Shown piece after piece: positions 16,941 to 26,066 of a stretch of DNA of 64,000 bases; position 1 is the first letter of the stretch; every line of letters begins with the position of its first letter. A program made the translations under genes and the position numbers. Source of the DNA: Bacteroidota bacterium (GTDB lineage: Bacteria > Bacteroidota > Bacteroidia > Sphingobacteriales > Sphingobacteriaceae). The notes under the pieces were generated by a model. The model had not been told where the DNA came from. It saw only the letters and a program-made list of their open reading frames with translations, and ran no database searches. The stretch is taken from positions 62,001 to 126,000 of the forward strand of contig JAEXHI010000023.1 of the NCBI GenBank assembly GCA_023450085.1. The letters run 5' to 3'.

Positions 16941-17468
16941 CTACTTAACGGCGGCTATTACCCCGCAGCCTATTCTTGGCCCAGAGTTCCCTGTGGGCTG
17001 CGTTTGATAGTCATCAGTACCACCATGTACAATAATCCCTCTTCCAATAATATCTTTCACATCACCATCAGCTATGCTCCATCTGGAGGTGCTTACTGTA
17101 ATTTTAGCATGGCCCTTGCCATCTAGTGCAATGTTCCCGATATCACCTGAATGGAACGAATCCGAATCCCATTTCCCATGCGGTTCGTTGGTTGGGTTCC
17201 AATGTCCATGTGTATTTTCGCCCATGTTCCCACAGTCTCCATGCTCATGAAAATGCACGGCAACGGTACTATCGGCCCTTTCTGGCATGTTAATTTCCAA
17301 ATCCATTTTTATTTTCCCATCGTTCAGCTGATAAAACTTGGCCGTACCTATGGATTGATTATTCGCTGTCGAATTCAAATTGGCTGAAGCAACTTCTCTT
17401 TCTTTATTAGCGCAGCCCATTAATGAGGCAGATAGTGCAAATGCAAAGCATAAAAAATAATGTTTCAT
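16941..17468 (-). CDS. sodC: Cu/Zn superoxide dismutase, lipoprotein
   Basis: The enzyme dismutates superoxide in the periplasm. The signal ends SLMGC at residue 19, a lipobox, so it is membrane-anchored. Copper and zinc ligands are seen in VAVHFHEHGDC (HxH), NTHGHWNP, PHGKWDSDSFHSGD and GIIVHGGTDD. The disulfide pair is Cys in HEHGDC and in RIGCGVI. At 175 aa it is the usual size and appears complete. Confidence 0.94.
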   Translation of the reverse strand: MKHYFLCFAFALSASLMGCANKEREVASANLNSTANNQSIGTAKFYQLNDGKIKMDLEINMPERADSTVAVHFHEHGDCGNMGENTHGHWNPTNEPHGKWDSDSFHSGDIGNIALDGKGHAKITVSTSRWSIADGDVKDIIGRGIIVHGGTDDYQTQPTGNSGPRIGCGVIAAVK

Positions 17469-17642
17469 AATACTGGTTTAAGTTGTTATTATTTATTTAC
17501 CTGATGGTTAAGCATTTTTTCAAAGACCTTAGCACAACAACTACCTCGGCTTTTAGTTTGTATGCCTGTTGCTTTTTTTGCAATAAAAAGCAAAACTATT
17601 CGATACTTGGGGTGTTTTTAAAGCAGATCAATCTTAAAAGTT

Positions 17643-17990
17643 ATGGAACAGCCAATAGAGATGAACACCCTTAGCCAAATTCTTGAAAAACTAAGAACAA
17701 AGGGCATAGATAACGAGCTTAAAATGACCGACCACGGCAAAATGCAATCAAAAACACTTAATAAAATATATACCCCTGAGGATCTCACCATCGTGAAAAC
17801 GTACCGATTTGAAGGAATGTCGGATCCTGCAGATAGTTCTGTATTGTATATGGTAGAGGATAGCGACAAGAACATGGGCTATATTTTAGATGCTTATGGT
17901 GCCTATTCCGATAATGATGGAGCGGCTTTTGCCGACTTCCTGAAGCGCATTAACACTGCCGACCGAGATGAACAAGAGCTTTTTCACTAG
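17643..17990 (+). CDS. Small conserved Bacteroidota protein of unknown function
   Basis: The protein has 115 aa, or 109 if it starts at the second ATG (17661, MNTLSQILEKLR). It is soluble and acidic, with YTPEDLTIVKTYRFEGMSDPAD and YMVEDSDKNMGYILDAYGAY as the most distinctive blocks. Similar proteins are often labelled phosphoribosylpyrophosphate synthetase, but it has no PRPP-binding motif and is far too short, so I treat that label as misleading. It has no operon partner. Confidence 0.8.
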   Translation: MEQPIEMNTLSQILEKLRTKGIDNELKMTDHGKMQSKTLNKIYTPEDLTIVKTYRFEGMSDPADSSVLYMVEDSDKNMGYILDAYGAYSDNDGAAFADFLKRINTADRDEQELFH

Positions 17991-18021
17991 AAAAAGCTCT
18001 TTTAGCATCCATAAAACCTTA

Positions 18022-18038
18022 ACGCAAACGCTTGATAT
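18022..18038 (+). promoter_or_regulatory. Candidate LacI-family operator at the regulator's own promoter
   Basis: ACGCAAACGCTTGATAT is nearly the same as the site at 20621-20636 and contains the imperfect palindrome CAAACGCTTG. It overlaps the likely -33 region of the promoter whose -7 box is TATATTTG (18058-18065), as expected for autorepression. Confidence 0.6.
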
Positions 18039-18085
18039 TACTTTTAGGGGAAAAACATATATTTGCGTTAAAGGGTCAACAATCA

Positions 18086-19108
18086 ATGAAGAAACCGGTA
18101 ACTATTAAAGAAATCGCGAAAAAGCTAGACTTATCGTTCTCCACGGTTTCAAGGGCATTGCATGCGCATCCGAGCATTAGCTTGGCTACCCAGCAACGCG
18201 TAAAGCAAATGGCCAATGAAATGGGCTACGAACCCAATCAAACCGCTATTTTCTTTCAAAAAGGCAAAACCTTCACCATTGGTGTGATTTTGCCAGAGCT
18301 GGCCGAAGCTTTTTTTGCAGTAGCTATCAGCGCCATTGAAGACATTGCCTATAAACGGAATTATACCATTTTATTGGCCCAATCGCACGATGATGAAGAA
18401 CGCGAAAAGCTTTTGGTTGAAAAACTAAAAACGCACCGTATTGATGGGCTTTTGGTTTCCGTTGCCAAAAACACCTCCAATTTTGAGCACTTTGAGCAAT
18501 TGAAGAAATCGCGTATCCCAACCGTTTTTTTTGATCGAATTCCACCACTTAAAAACATCCACTATGTGGCTTGCAACATAGAGAATGGCAGTATTGAAGC
18601 CGTTAACTTTTTACTGAAAAGAGGACATCGAAATATAGGTTTGATTAACGGCCCCACTTCTTTATTAGCTAGCGGACAACGAAAAGAAGGCTATATCAAA
18701 GCGCTACACAAAAACAGGTTAAAGTTTGACCCCAGTTTGGTAGTTAACTGCGACCTGACAGAAGAAGGCACTACTGCCGCCTTAGAAATATTGCTTAACC
18801 ACAAACGTAAGCCCACAGCCATTGTTACTTTCAATGATTACGTTTCGGCTTTTGCCGTGAAGCACGCACTACAAAAAGGTGTAAAAGTAAATGAGGATAT
18901 TGAATTGGTGAGTTTCGCCAATGCACCCATTACCGACTACATGGCTTATCCCCCATTGGCTTCGGTAGAGCAATTTCCCGCCATACAAGGACAAAAAGCA
19001 ATTGACACATTACTTGATCTCATCGCCAATAAAGATCAAGAAGAAGAGCAAGCTTTCTATAAAACAGTGATCGAAGCAGAACTTATTGAGCGAACAAAGG
19101 GGAGTTAA
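18086..19108 (+). CDS. LacI-family transcriptional regulator
   Basis: The 340-aa repressor starts at ATG 18086 (MKKPVTIKEIAKKLDLS). The 18-codon upstream extension of the frame has no support. Residues 4-24 form the LacI HTH (TIKEIAKKLDLSFSTVSRAL). From about 60 onward there is a periplasmic-binding-protein-like sensor (FTIGVILPELAEAFFAVAIS, then GHRNIGLINGP). It is adjacent to a Gfo/Idh/MocA gene that has a matching operator upstream. The effector is probably a sugar or sugar derivative, not determinable here. Confidence 0.93.
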   Translation: MKKPVTIKEIAKKLDLSFSTVSRALHAHPSISLATQQRVKQMANEMGYEPNQTAIFFQKGKTFTIGVILPELAEAFFAVAISAIEDIAYKRNYTILLAQSHDDEEREKLLVEKLKTHRIDGLLVSVAKNTSNFEHFEQLKKSRIPTVFFDRIPPLKNIHYVACNIENGSIEAVNFLLKRGHRNIGLINGPTSLLASGQRKEGYIKALHKNRLKFDPSLVVNCDLTEEGTTAALEILLNHKRKPTAIVTFNDYVSAFAVKHALQKGVKVNEDIELVSFANAPITDYMAYPPLASVEQFPAIQGQKAIDTLLDLIANKDQEEEQAFYKTVIEAELIERTKGS

Positions 19109-19161
19109 CTTTGACAACCTTCACTTATTAAGCTCCAATTGCCAAAGTTAGTTTGGTATTT

Positions 19162-20508
19162 TTAATAGCCACTATCATTTAGCGCAAAGGTATTTTTGCG
19201 GCTGTTCCATTTCCCTTTGGTAAAATCAGGGAAGGCTTGTGGTTTATTCCCTTCTTTGAGGGATTTAGTTGAAAGTGGCGTAATTACACTCATGGTTACT
19301 GAATCGTAAACATCAATAGGTGTTTGTTTCTTATCCTTTACCGCAGTAATAAAGGCATTAAACACAAACCAATCCATGCCACCGTGACCTGCTCCCATGG
19401 CTTTGTCTTCATATTTTTTCCAAAGCGGGTGGTCATATTTCTTAAACCATTCTTCGGCTTTATCCCAAGAGTGTGGTTTTGAAACCCCCTCAATATGTAC
19501 GGATTTGTTAACGTCCATCCATAGTCCATTAGTTCCCTGAATTCTGAACCCTAAAGAATATGGTCTAGGCAAATGGGTATCGTGAGTTAACATTACCGTT
19601 TCGCCATTGGCACAATTGAGTAAAGTAGTGGTCACATCACCATTTTTATATTTGATTTTGGCGTTTGGATGTCCTGGCGATTGCTTTTCTACATAACTGG
19701 CCAAGCCTAATGCTTTAGAACTAAAAGAAACCAAATTGGTAAAACGGTTTCCTCGGTTGATATCAATGCACTGCATAATTGGTCCTACACCATGGGTTGG
19801 GTACAAATCACCATCTACATCAATGTTAAATTGTGTACGCCATTGGGCTTCACTTAAGGCATTTGGGCCAAACTCCACCCCACCACCATAGTATTGCTTT
19901 CCGTTGTTAAACAACACTTCTCTTAAATCATGCTGATAACCTCCTTCCAAATGCACCAATTCGCCAAACACCTTATTTCTCACCATATTTAAGGCCGCTA
20001 AAACGTCTCTACGGTAACATACGTTTTCCAAGGTCATGTAGGGCATTCCCGTTTTTTCAGACGTTTTAACAATATCCCAGTGTTCGTCAACAGTTAAACC
20101 AGCAATTACTTCACAGCCCACATATTTGCCAGCATTCATGGAATAAACAGCTTGTGCGTGGTGAAATTGCCATGGGGTAGAAATGATGATTGCGTCAATG
20201 TCTTTTCGGTCGGCAAGGGCTTTGTAGGCATCCAAACCGCCCGTATATTCTTTTGCAGCAGTTCTGCCTGCCTTAGCAATGGCAGCTCTACAGATTTTTA
20301 GAGAGCTTTCTTGAGTATCACAAATGGCCACTATCTCTACATCATCCCTCAGCAAGCCTTCTTTGATGTGGTTCATGCCACGGGCGCCTACGCCAATATA
20401 GCCTAAACGCACTTTTCCAGTATCTTTAGCAAATAAAGAACCTGTAGGCAGTATGGTTATTCCTGCAGTAGCCAAAGCGCCGTTTTTGATAAAATCTCTT
20501 CTTTCCAT
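19162..20508 (-). CDS. Gfo/Idh/MocA-family oxidoreductase with Tat signal (GH109-like)
   Basis: The 448-aa protein begins MERRDFIKNGALATAG, a twin-arginine signal. An NAD-binding Rossmann fold follows (VRLGYIGVGARGMNH near residue 34). The middle (TSEKTGMPYMTLENVCYRRD and FGELVHLEGGYQHDLRE) resembles the NAD-dependent GH109 glycosidases as well as plain Gfo/Idh dehydrogenases. Substrate is unknown. It is convergent with the LacI gene, and an operator copy lies 113 bp before its ATG. Confidence 0.88.
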   Translation of the reverse strand: MERRDFIKNGALATAGITILPTGSLFAKDTGKVRLGYIGVGARGMNHIKEGLLRDDVEIVAICDTQESSLKICRAAIAKAGRTAAKEYTGGLDAYKALADRKDIDAIIISTPWQFHHAQAVYSMNAGKYVGCEVIAGLTVDEHWDIVKTSEKTGMPYMTLENVCYRRDVLAALNMVRNKVFGELVHLEGGYQHDLREVLFNNGKQYYGGGVEFGPNALSEAQWRTQFNIDVDGDLYPTHGVGPIMQCIDINRGNRFTNLVSFSSKALGLASYVEKQSPGHPNAKIKYKNGDVTTTLLNCANGETVMLTHDTHLPRPYSLGFRIQGTNGLWMDVNKSVHIEGVSKPHSWDKAEEWFKKYDHPLWKKYEDKAMGAGHGGMDWFVFNAFITAVKDKKQTPIDVYDSVTMSVITPLSTKSLKEGNKPQAFPDFTKGKWNSRKNTFALNDSGY

Positions 20509-20620
20509 TTAAATCGGTTTATTTGTATTGGTTGTATTTAGGTTATCTATCGGTGAAATTTCAGGCTCAAGTTAGGGAAAAACTGAAGTTATTTGGAAAT
20601 ATTGAGAACCATGAATGATG

Positions 20621-20636
20621 CGCAAACGTTTGATAT
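20621..20636 (-). promoter_or_regulatory. Candidate LacI-family operator upstream of the oxidoreductase
   Basis: CGCAAACGTTTGATAT contains the perfect palindrome CAAACGTTTG and matches 18022-18038 apart from one base. It lies between the oxidoreductase (minus, ATG at 20508) and the 20660 gene (plus), so it could control either or both. Confidence 0.6.
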
Positions 20637-20659
20637 GATACCAATTGCTTTATTTTTAA

Positions 20660-21073
20660 ATGGACAAACCTTATATAAAAACATACTTTATTAAAACTTT
20701 ACCTCTTGAAGTAAGCTTTAGGCCAAAGGTGATCAGTATAGATTTTAGACCATACAAGCAAAAACAAGAACTCAACTTCCTATATCAGCATTGTACCGGC
20801 CTAGTAGAGGAGATTAAACATGACTACCAAGAACATTATGGCAAACCTCTAAAAATTAGCAAGGCGTCTTTAATGGCTGAGATTTGGGGACATTTAATTG
20901 CTTACCGTATTGCCTTGGGTTTAAAAAAACACCTTAAAGTTTGGCCGATACCACAATTCGCAAAGTTTGCGGCTTTTAGAAGTGCGGTGATTGATTGTGG
21001 AGAAACCAAGGTAGATACCAATCGTTGGTTTTGGGACTTGACTGCTGGAGCCTTTTTTCGCAAATACCGATAG
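20660..21073 (+). CDS. Hypothetical protein, unrecognised
   Basis: This 137-aa basic soluble protein has no signal or membrane segment. Distinctive stretches are FRPKVISIDFRPYKQKQEL and a C-terminus with DTNRWFWDLTAGAFFRKYR. I do not recognise the family. The ATG sits 24 bp downstream of the second LacI-type operator, so it might belong to that regulon. The next gene starts about 150 bp later on the same strand. Confidence 0.6.
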   Translation: MDKPYIKTYFIKTLPLEVSFRPKVISIDFRPYKQKQELNFLYQHCTGLVEEIKHDYQEHYGKPLKISKASLMAEIWGHLIAYRIALGLKKHLKVWPIPQFAKFAAFRSAVIDCGETKVDTNRWFWDLTAGAFFRKYR

Positions 21074-21221
21074 CCATTCTATTACCTAACTGGAGAGCTA
21101 CGGGCAACGTGAACTTTTCAACAAAACAAAATTGGTCTTTTTAACAAAGCGTTGTTTATTTTTTATGCTGACTTTTGTATCGTAAATTTATCATAGAGAG
21201 AAAAAAACAATTCATAACATC

Positions 21222-21893
21222 TTGAATAACATTGCTAAAAAAGTCATCTTAACAGGTGCTACCGGACTGGTAGGTGAAGGTGTTTTACTAGAATGCCTTA
21301 TCAACCCCTTGATTACCGAAGTATTGGTAGTAGGTAGAAAAACCTGTGGCAAAACCCATCCTAAACTTAAGGAGCTTTTGGTTCCGAGCTTTTTTGAGCT
21401 TAACGAGGTAAAAAATTACCTGAAAGGCTACGATGCCTGTTTCTATTGTGCGGGCATTAGTTCTGCCGGAATGAACGAGCAAGATTACAGCTACATTACC
21501 TACGATACAACCTTGGCTTTTGCCCAAACGCTACTCGAACTTAATCCAAACATCGCTTTCTGTTTCATTTCTGGCAGTCACACGGACAGCACCGAGAGGG
21601 GTAGAATCATGTGGGCAAGGGTGAAAGGAAGAACCGAGAATGCCTTAACCCAAATGGATTTTGCAACGCTATATCATTTCCGCCCTGGTTTTATGAAACC
21701 CACCGAAGGCCAACAAAACGTTAAAGGCTATTACAAGGTTATTGGGAAAATGTATGGATTTTTTAAATTGTTATTTCCAAACAACGTAAGTACCATGAAA
21801 GAGGTTGGTCAAGCCATGATCAACAGCATCACCAAAGGATATCCAAAACAGATTTTAGAAGTTTCGGACATTAAACAGTTAGCTAAAGATTAG
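21222..21893 (+). CDS. Atypical SDR / NAD(P)-binding epimerase-like protein
   Basis: The 223-aa Rossmann protein has the nucleotide motif GATGLVGEGVLLE near residue 12. The start is TTG at 21222, as no ATG precedes the motif in frame. The body (YDACFYCAGISSAGMNEQDY, then ISGSHTDSTERGR) resembles short atypical dehydrogenases of the HTATIP2-like group, with no clear YxxxK catalytic pair. It ends 13 bp before a metallo-hydrolase gene and probably forms an operon with the next two genes. Confidence 0.8.
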   Translation: MNNIAKKVILTGATGLVGEGVLLECLINPLITEVLVVGRKTCGKTHPKLKELLVPSFFELNEVKNYLKGYDACFYCAGISSAGMNEQDYSYITYDTTLAFAQTLLELNPNIAFCFISGSHTDSTERGRIMWARVKGRTENALTQMDFATLYHFRPGFMKPTEGQQNVKGYYKVIGKMYGFFKLLFPNNVSTMKEVGQAMINSITKGYPKQILEVSDIKQLAKD

Positions 21894-21906
21894 CGCACAG
21901 ATATCC

Positions 21907-23034
21907 ATGAAAAAAATACTAAAAATATTTAAAAACACCATGATCATATTGTTAAGCTTGGTCTTGTTACTGGCCATTAGCACCTATTTTTATATGCGCT
22001 CGCCTAAATTTGGCAAAGCACCCAGCGGTAAACGTTTAGAGCGTATGCTGCAATCACCCAACTATAAAGACGGTAAATTTCAGAATTTGCACCATACTCC
22101 TAGCCTAACGGAAGGCTACTCTATGTTGGGTGTAATGTTCGACATGTTATTCAAAGACCATCCGCGTCGTAAACCTGTGGATAGTTTGCCTTCGGTAAAA
22201 ACGGATTTGCTCAATTTGCCGGCCAATGAAAATGTGCTAGTATGGTTTGGGCACTCTTCTTATTTTATGCAGATAAACGGCAAACGTTTCTTGGTTGACC
22301 CTGTATTTAGTGGCAATGCATCCCCTATCCCTGGCACTACCAAATCATTTAAAGGAGCTGATATTTACAGCGTGAACGATTTACCTAACATCGATTATTT
22401 AATCATTAGCCACGACCATTACGACCATCTGGACTATGAAACCATCATGGCCTTAAAATCAAAAGTAAAGACGGTAATTTGCGGGCTTGGCGTGGGCGAA
22501 CACTTTGAATATTGGGGCTATGCACCTACTCAGCTTATTGAAAGGGATTGGAACGAAGAAATCAACCTAGGCGATGGTTTTAAACTTCATACGGTTCCTG
22601 GTCGACATTTCTCTGGTCGCGGTTTTACGCGCAACAACACGCTTTGGACTTCCTACATTTTGGAGACACCAAAAGCTAAGATATATATTGGTGGCGATAG
22701 TGGTTACGACACACACTTTAAACAAATTGGGGAGAAATTTGGCCCAATGGACCTAGCTATCTTGGAAAATGGCCAATACAATGTGGCTTGGCAAGCTATC
22801 CATACCTTACCGCACGAGACTTTACAAGCCGCTAAAGATTTAAAGGCAAAGAGATTGTTCCCCGTACATTCTTCAAAGTTTACCTTGGCCATGCACCAAT
22901 GGGACGAACCGCTTAACGACATTAGCCGATTAGCGGAAGGAAACTTACCTTTGGTGACGCCTATGATTGGAGAAAAGGTTGAACTTGATAACGACACGCA
23001 AGTGTTTAAACAATGGTGGAAAGGAGTTAAATAA
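21907..23034 (+). CDS. Membrane-anchored metallo-beta-lactamase-fold hydrolase (UlaG/NAPE-PLD type)
   Basis: The 375-aa protein has an N-terminal membrane helix (TMIILLSLVLLLAISTYFYM) and an MBL-fold domain from about residue 100. The metal motif SHDHYDHLDYE is intact, with downstream His ligands in VPGRHFSGRG and FPVHSSKF and the Asp in IGGDSGYD. The arrangement matches UlaG and N-acyl-PE phospholipase D relatives; substrate is unknown. The stop overlaps the next start as TAATG. Confidence 0.88.
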   Translation: MKKILKIFKNTMIILLSLVLLLAISTYFYMRSPKFGKAPSGKRLERMLQSPNYKDGKFQNLHHTPSLTEGYSMLGVMFDMLFKDHPRRKPVDSLPSVKTDLLNLPANENVLVWFGHSSYFMQINGKRFLVDPVFSGNASPIPGTTKSFKGADIYSVNDLPNIDYLIISHDHYDHLDYETIMALKSKVKTVICGLGVGEHFEYWGYAPTQLIERDWNEEINLGDGFKLHTVPGRHFSGRGFTRNNTLWTSYILETPKAKIYIGGDSGYDTHFKQIGEKFGPMDLAILENGQYNVAWQAIHTLPHETLQAAKDLKAKRLFPVHSSKFTLAMHQWDEPLNDISRLAEGNLPLVTPMIGEKVELDNDTQVFKQWWKGVK

Positions 23035-23822
23035 TGGCTGCTGTAGAAATTACCTCATGTTATATAGGCCCTGAGATTTCGCCCGAGCAATTTATCCCTG
23101 AACATATCTTTATGTTTTTGGCCAAAGGCAATGCTACGGCTTATGACGGAGACAAAAAGTACACCATTAAGGGTGGCGAATACTGTCTCATTAGAAAAAA
23201 CTATTTGGCCCGTTATACTAAAACCGAAGATAATGGTGCCTTTGAAAAAGTAGTGGTGGTATTTGATGAAGCTTTCCTAAAGCAGTTCCAACAAAAGCAT
23301 AGCATTAAGAAAACGGGAACGGTAGCTAAAGGTGCTTTTTACGAACTGCAGAAAACGCCTCTAGTACCTCATTTTGTAAGCTCTCTAATGCCATACTATC
23401 AAGGTGGACATCAAATAGAAGGGGCTTTTGATTTAGTGAAAAGGGAAGAACTGCTGCTTATTTTACTGCAAACCAATCCTGATTTAGCGAATGTACTGTT
23501 TGATTTTGGTATCCCTGCTAAAATAGATTTGGAGGCCTTTATGAACAAGAACTACAAATTTAACGTTGGAATTGAGCGTTTTGCTTACCTCACAGGCCGG
23601 AGTCTTTCTTCTTTTAAAAGGGATTTTCTGAAGATTTTTGCCGAAACCCCTAGTCGCTGGCTTATTCAAAAGCGTTTAAAGGAAGCACACTTTCTGCTCA
23701 CTAAAAAGCAACAGAAGCCAACGGATATTTATCTGGATTTAGGTTTTGAGGATCTGTCGCACTTTTCTTTTGCGTTTAAGAAGTTGTTTGGCTATGCGCC
23801 TACTAAGTTGATAGAGGGTTAG
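23034..23822 (+). CDS. AraC-family transcriptional regulator
   Basis: The 262-aa protein has a cupin-like N-terminus (KYTIKGGEYCLIRKNYLARY) and a C-terminal AraC/XylS DNA-binding domain at about 165-260. Both HTH parts are visible: FAYLTGRSLSSFKRDFLKIF and DIYLDLGFEDLSHFSFAFKK. It is translationally coupled to the upstream hydrolase gene and likely controls this three-gene operon, which is inference from context. Confidence 0.9.
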   Translation: MAAVEITSCYIGPEISPEQFIPEHIFMFLAKGNATAYDGDKKYTIKGGEYCLIRKNYLARYTKTEDNGAFEKVVVVFDEAFLKQFQQKHSIKKTGTVAKGAFYELQKTPLVPHFVSSLMPYYQGGHQIEGAFDLVKREELLLILLQTNPDLANVLFDFGIPAKIDLEAFMNKNYKFNVGIERFAYLTGRSLSSFKRDFLKIFAETPSRWLIQKRLKEAHFLLTKKQQKPTDIYLDLGFEDLSHFSFAFKKLFGYAPTKLIEG

Positions 23823-23928
23823 GTTACGGGTTATTATGGCGGTTCTCAGGGGTGTTCTTATATCGTCATTTCAACTTTATAGAGAAATCTAACCATTTGT
23901 TTAAACTATCTTATAATAGCAACAAATC

Positions 23929-24304
23929 CAAAGATCTCTCCACTGCGGTCGAGATGACGGTACGGTGCCATTGTCGTGACTTCGATAAAGAGGCATGGCT
24001 ACGAGAATTGAAAATCAACGGGAATAATCCTGAATACTTTAGCTACGCCTAACTATGATATTATGTCACCACTTCGTGGTTTATTAATTGTTTCATATTT
24101 TTAGAATAATGTCAGTCCTTCGGACTTTACATAGTATATAGCGTAAAACACATTCCTTTTAGGTATTATACTTAACCACGAAGTGGTGTGACAATTTTAG
24201 CAAATCAAACAACAGAGAAAAAACCCCGAAGGGGTGACATCAAACGCCGAAGATCTCTCACCCGAAAGTTGGGGATCGAGATGAAGGACAAACGGCCAAA
24301 ACGA
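23929..24304. repeat. Interspersed-repeat region with a MITE-like element
   Basis: The 480 bp between the AraC and cls genes hold no credible gene. At 24064-24193 an element has about 20-bp imperfect terminal inverted repeats (TGTCACCACTTCGTGG and its complement). Short palindromes with TTC/GAA loops recur: CCACTTCGTGG, AGTCCTTCGGACT, CCACGAAGTGG and ACCCCGAAGGGGT. Two AGATCTCT...TCGAGATGA segments flank this element. The palindromes are seen directly; mobility is inference. Confidence 0.6.
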
Positions 24305-25777
24305 TTACATAAATGGGGAAACCAGCCTCAACACCCTTTCCAAACCTTTAATCCAAAGCGAGCGTTTGATCCAGCGAGTGTACAATAATTGTTCACTGTG
24401 CTGCAGATCATTATAAAAGGCCGTACGCAGTCGCTCTGCAATTTGAGTGTCGTAAATGAGGGTTGATACTTCAAAATTCAAATCGAAGCTTCTCAGGTCC
24501 AAATTTGCGGTACCTACAGAAGCCAGTACCCCATCCACTACAAAGGTTTTGGCATGAATAAAACCTCGTTTGTAAAGATATATTTTCACTCCTGCCTGCA
24601 ACAATTCCTCAAAGTAAATTCGCGACACACTATCCACAATCCTCGAGTCACCTTTTTCAGGTACCAAAAGCTTCACATCTATTCCGCCCATGGCAGCCAT
24701 GAGCAAGCTTTGTTGCAGCGTTTCATCTGGAATAAAATAAGGGGTGGTCAGTAGTATCTCCGATTTAGCCGTATGAATGGCCTGTAGTGTCGCAAAAAGG
24801 ATATTAGGTAAATCTGAATCGGGTCCACTAGAGATGACCTGTAGCTTACCTTTTCCGTACATCTCCATGTTTTTAAAAGGAAAGTATTGATTTCCAATTA
24901 CGGGAAGATGTTCGTCGTTACAAAAGTTCCAGTCGGAAATAAAGATCTGTTGTAGGGCCATGGCCCCCGAACCTTTAATGCGGAGATGGGTATCACGCCA
25001 ATAGGTTTCATTATTCGGGCCGTTAATGTATTTATCGCTCACGTTAATGCCCCCAGTGTAGGCAATAATACCATCAATAATCACAATTTTACGGTGATTG
25101 CGGTAATTGAGCCTGTTAGCCAAAAACAGTAATCTGATTTTATTAAAAGGATAAGCTTCTACCCCATTTTTCTGAAGTTCTTTGGCAATGTTCCTTCGAA
25201 TGCTCTTACTGCCAAAGTCGTCATAAATAACCCTTACTTTAACGCCTTGTTTGGCTTTCTCTATCAGGATGTTTTTAATGGTATTCCCTATTTCATCGTT
25301 ATCGTAAATATAATACTCGATATGGATATGGTACTTGGCTTGTTGTAAATCGGCAATAAGGGCCGGAAATTTCTCTTCCCCATTAAACAATAAACTTAAA
25401 TCGTTATTAGGGAGTAAAAAGGCACGATTAGATTTTCTATTGGCCAATAACTTGATCAAACGTTCAGATTTAAGCAACACCTCATCGCTATGAATGGCTT
25501 CTTCTAGGTTATGTGCCTGAAACAACAAATGCACTTCTTTTTTAAACTGGTCATCTACATTCAGTTTCTTATCGTACATTTTACGCTTACGATAGTTCAC
25601 CCCAAAGGAGAAATAGAAAGCAATACCCACAACGGGTACAAAAATGGCAAATAACAAGTAAGCAAGGGTTTTGCTGCCTGAGCGGGTGTCCAAAACAATG
25701 CGAAAGCAAGTAATGCCCAAGATGAGGAGATAGGCAATTTCGGCGATTAAAATCCAGATGGTTTGTTGCTGCAGCAT
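24305..25777 (-). CDS. cls: Cardiolipin synthase (phospholipase D family)
   Basis: The enzyme joins phosphatidylglycerol units into cardiolipin. The 490-aa protein has two N-terminal membrane helices (about 7-27 and 38-58). Two PLD domains follow, with HxK motifs in LNYRNHRKIVIIDG (near 230) and FIHAKTFVVDG (near 410). The C-terminus is the usual YTRWIKRSLWIKGLERVL-type end of the bacterial Cls family. It is monocistronic and flanked on both sides by repeat-rich intergenic DNA. Confidence 0.94.
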   Translation of the reverse strand: MLQQQTIWILIAEIAYLLILGITCFRIVLDTRSGSKTLAYLLFAIFVPVVGIAFYFSFGVNYRKRKMYDKKLNVDDQFKKEVHLLFQAHNLEEAIHSDEVLLKSERLIKLLANRKSNRAFLLPNNDLSLLFNGEEKFPALIADLQQAKYHIHIEYYIYDNDEIGNTIKNILIEKAKQGVKVRVIYDDFGSKSIRRNIAKELQKNGVEAYPFNKIRLLFLANRLNYRNHRKIVIIDGIIAYTGGINVSDKYINGPNNETYWRDTHLRIKGSGAMALQQIFISDWNFCNDEHLPVIGNQYFPFKNMEMYGKGKLQVISSGPDSDLPNILFATLQAIHTAKSEILLTTPYFIPDETLQQSLLMAAMGGIDVKLLVPEKGDSRIVDSVSRIYFEELLQAGVKIYLYKRGFIHAKTFVVDGVLASVGTANLDLRSFDLNFEVSTLIYDTQIAERLRTAFYNDLQHSEQLLYTRWIKRSLWIKGLERVLRLVSPFM

Positions 25778-25932
25778 GTAAGCGCTCGTTTAATCAAATA
25801 TAGGATAAAACAATTTACAGGCTTTATGTTTTGTTGGGAAATGGTTTTTCGTATTACCTATTTGTCATTCCGAGGGCAACGAGGAATCTGCTTCTTAAAA
25901 CAAGACCGTCATAAAAGATTAGAATAATCTAA

Positions 25933-25969
25933 CCGCAAAGATTTTAGAAGATTCGCAAAGAACGCAAAG
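25933..25969 (+). repeat. GCAAAGA-type interspersed repeat, left copy
   Basis: This 37-base copy reads CCGCAAAGATTTTAGAAG then TTCGCAAAGAACGCAAAG. A diverged direct copy lies at 26755-26791, so the pair flanks the lipoprotein gene at 26067. Confidence 0.6.
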
Positions 25970-26066
25970 ATTCATGCTATTGTCAGCATAATGAAAATCA
26001 ACAGTTATGTAAGCATAAAGCTATGGCATTTGCAGATATTTACGAGATGTGTTAGTTTAGAACTAA

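Noticed and set aside
17643..17990. Phosphoribosylpyrophosphate synthetase label
   Set aside because: The protein is about 110 aa and lacks the PRPP and ATP motifs. The label is likely a propagated database error.
23852..24388. Two small plus-strand ORFs (23852-24052, 24188-24388)
   Set aside because: Both lie across interspersed repeats and palindromes. The second runs into the 3' end of cls. No family features.
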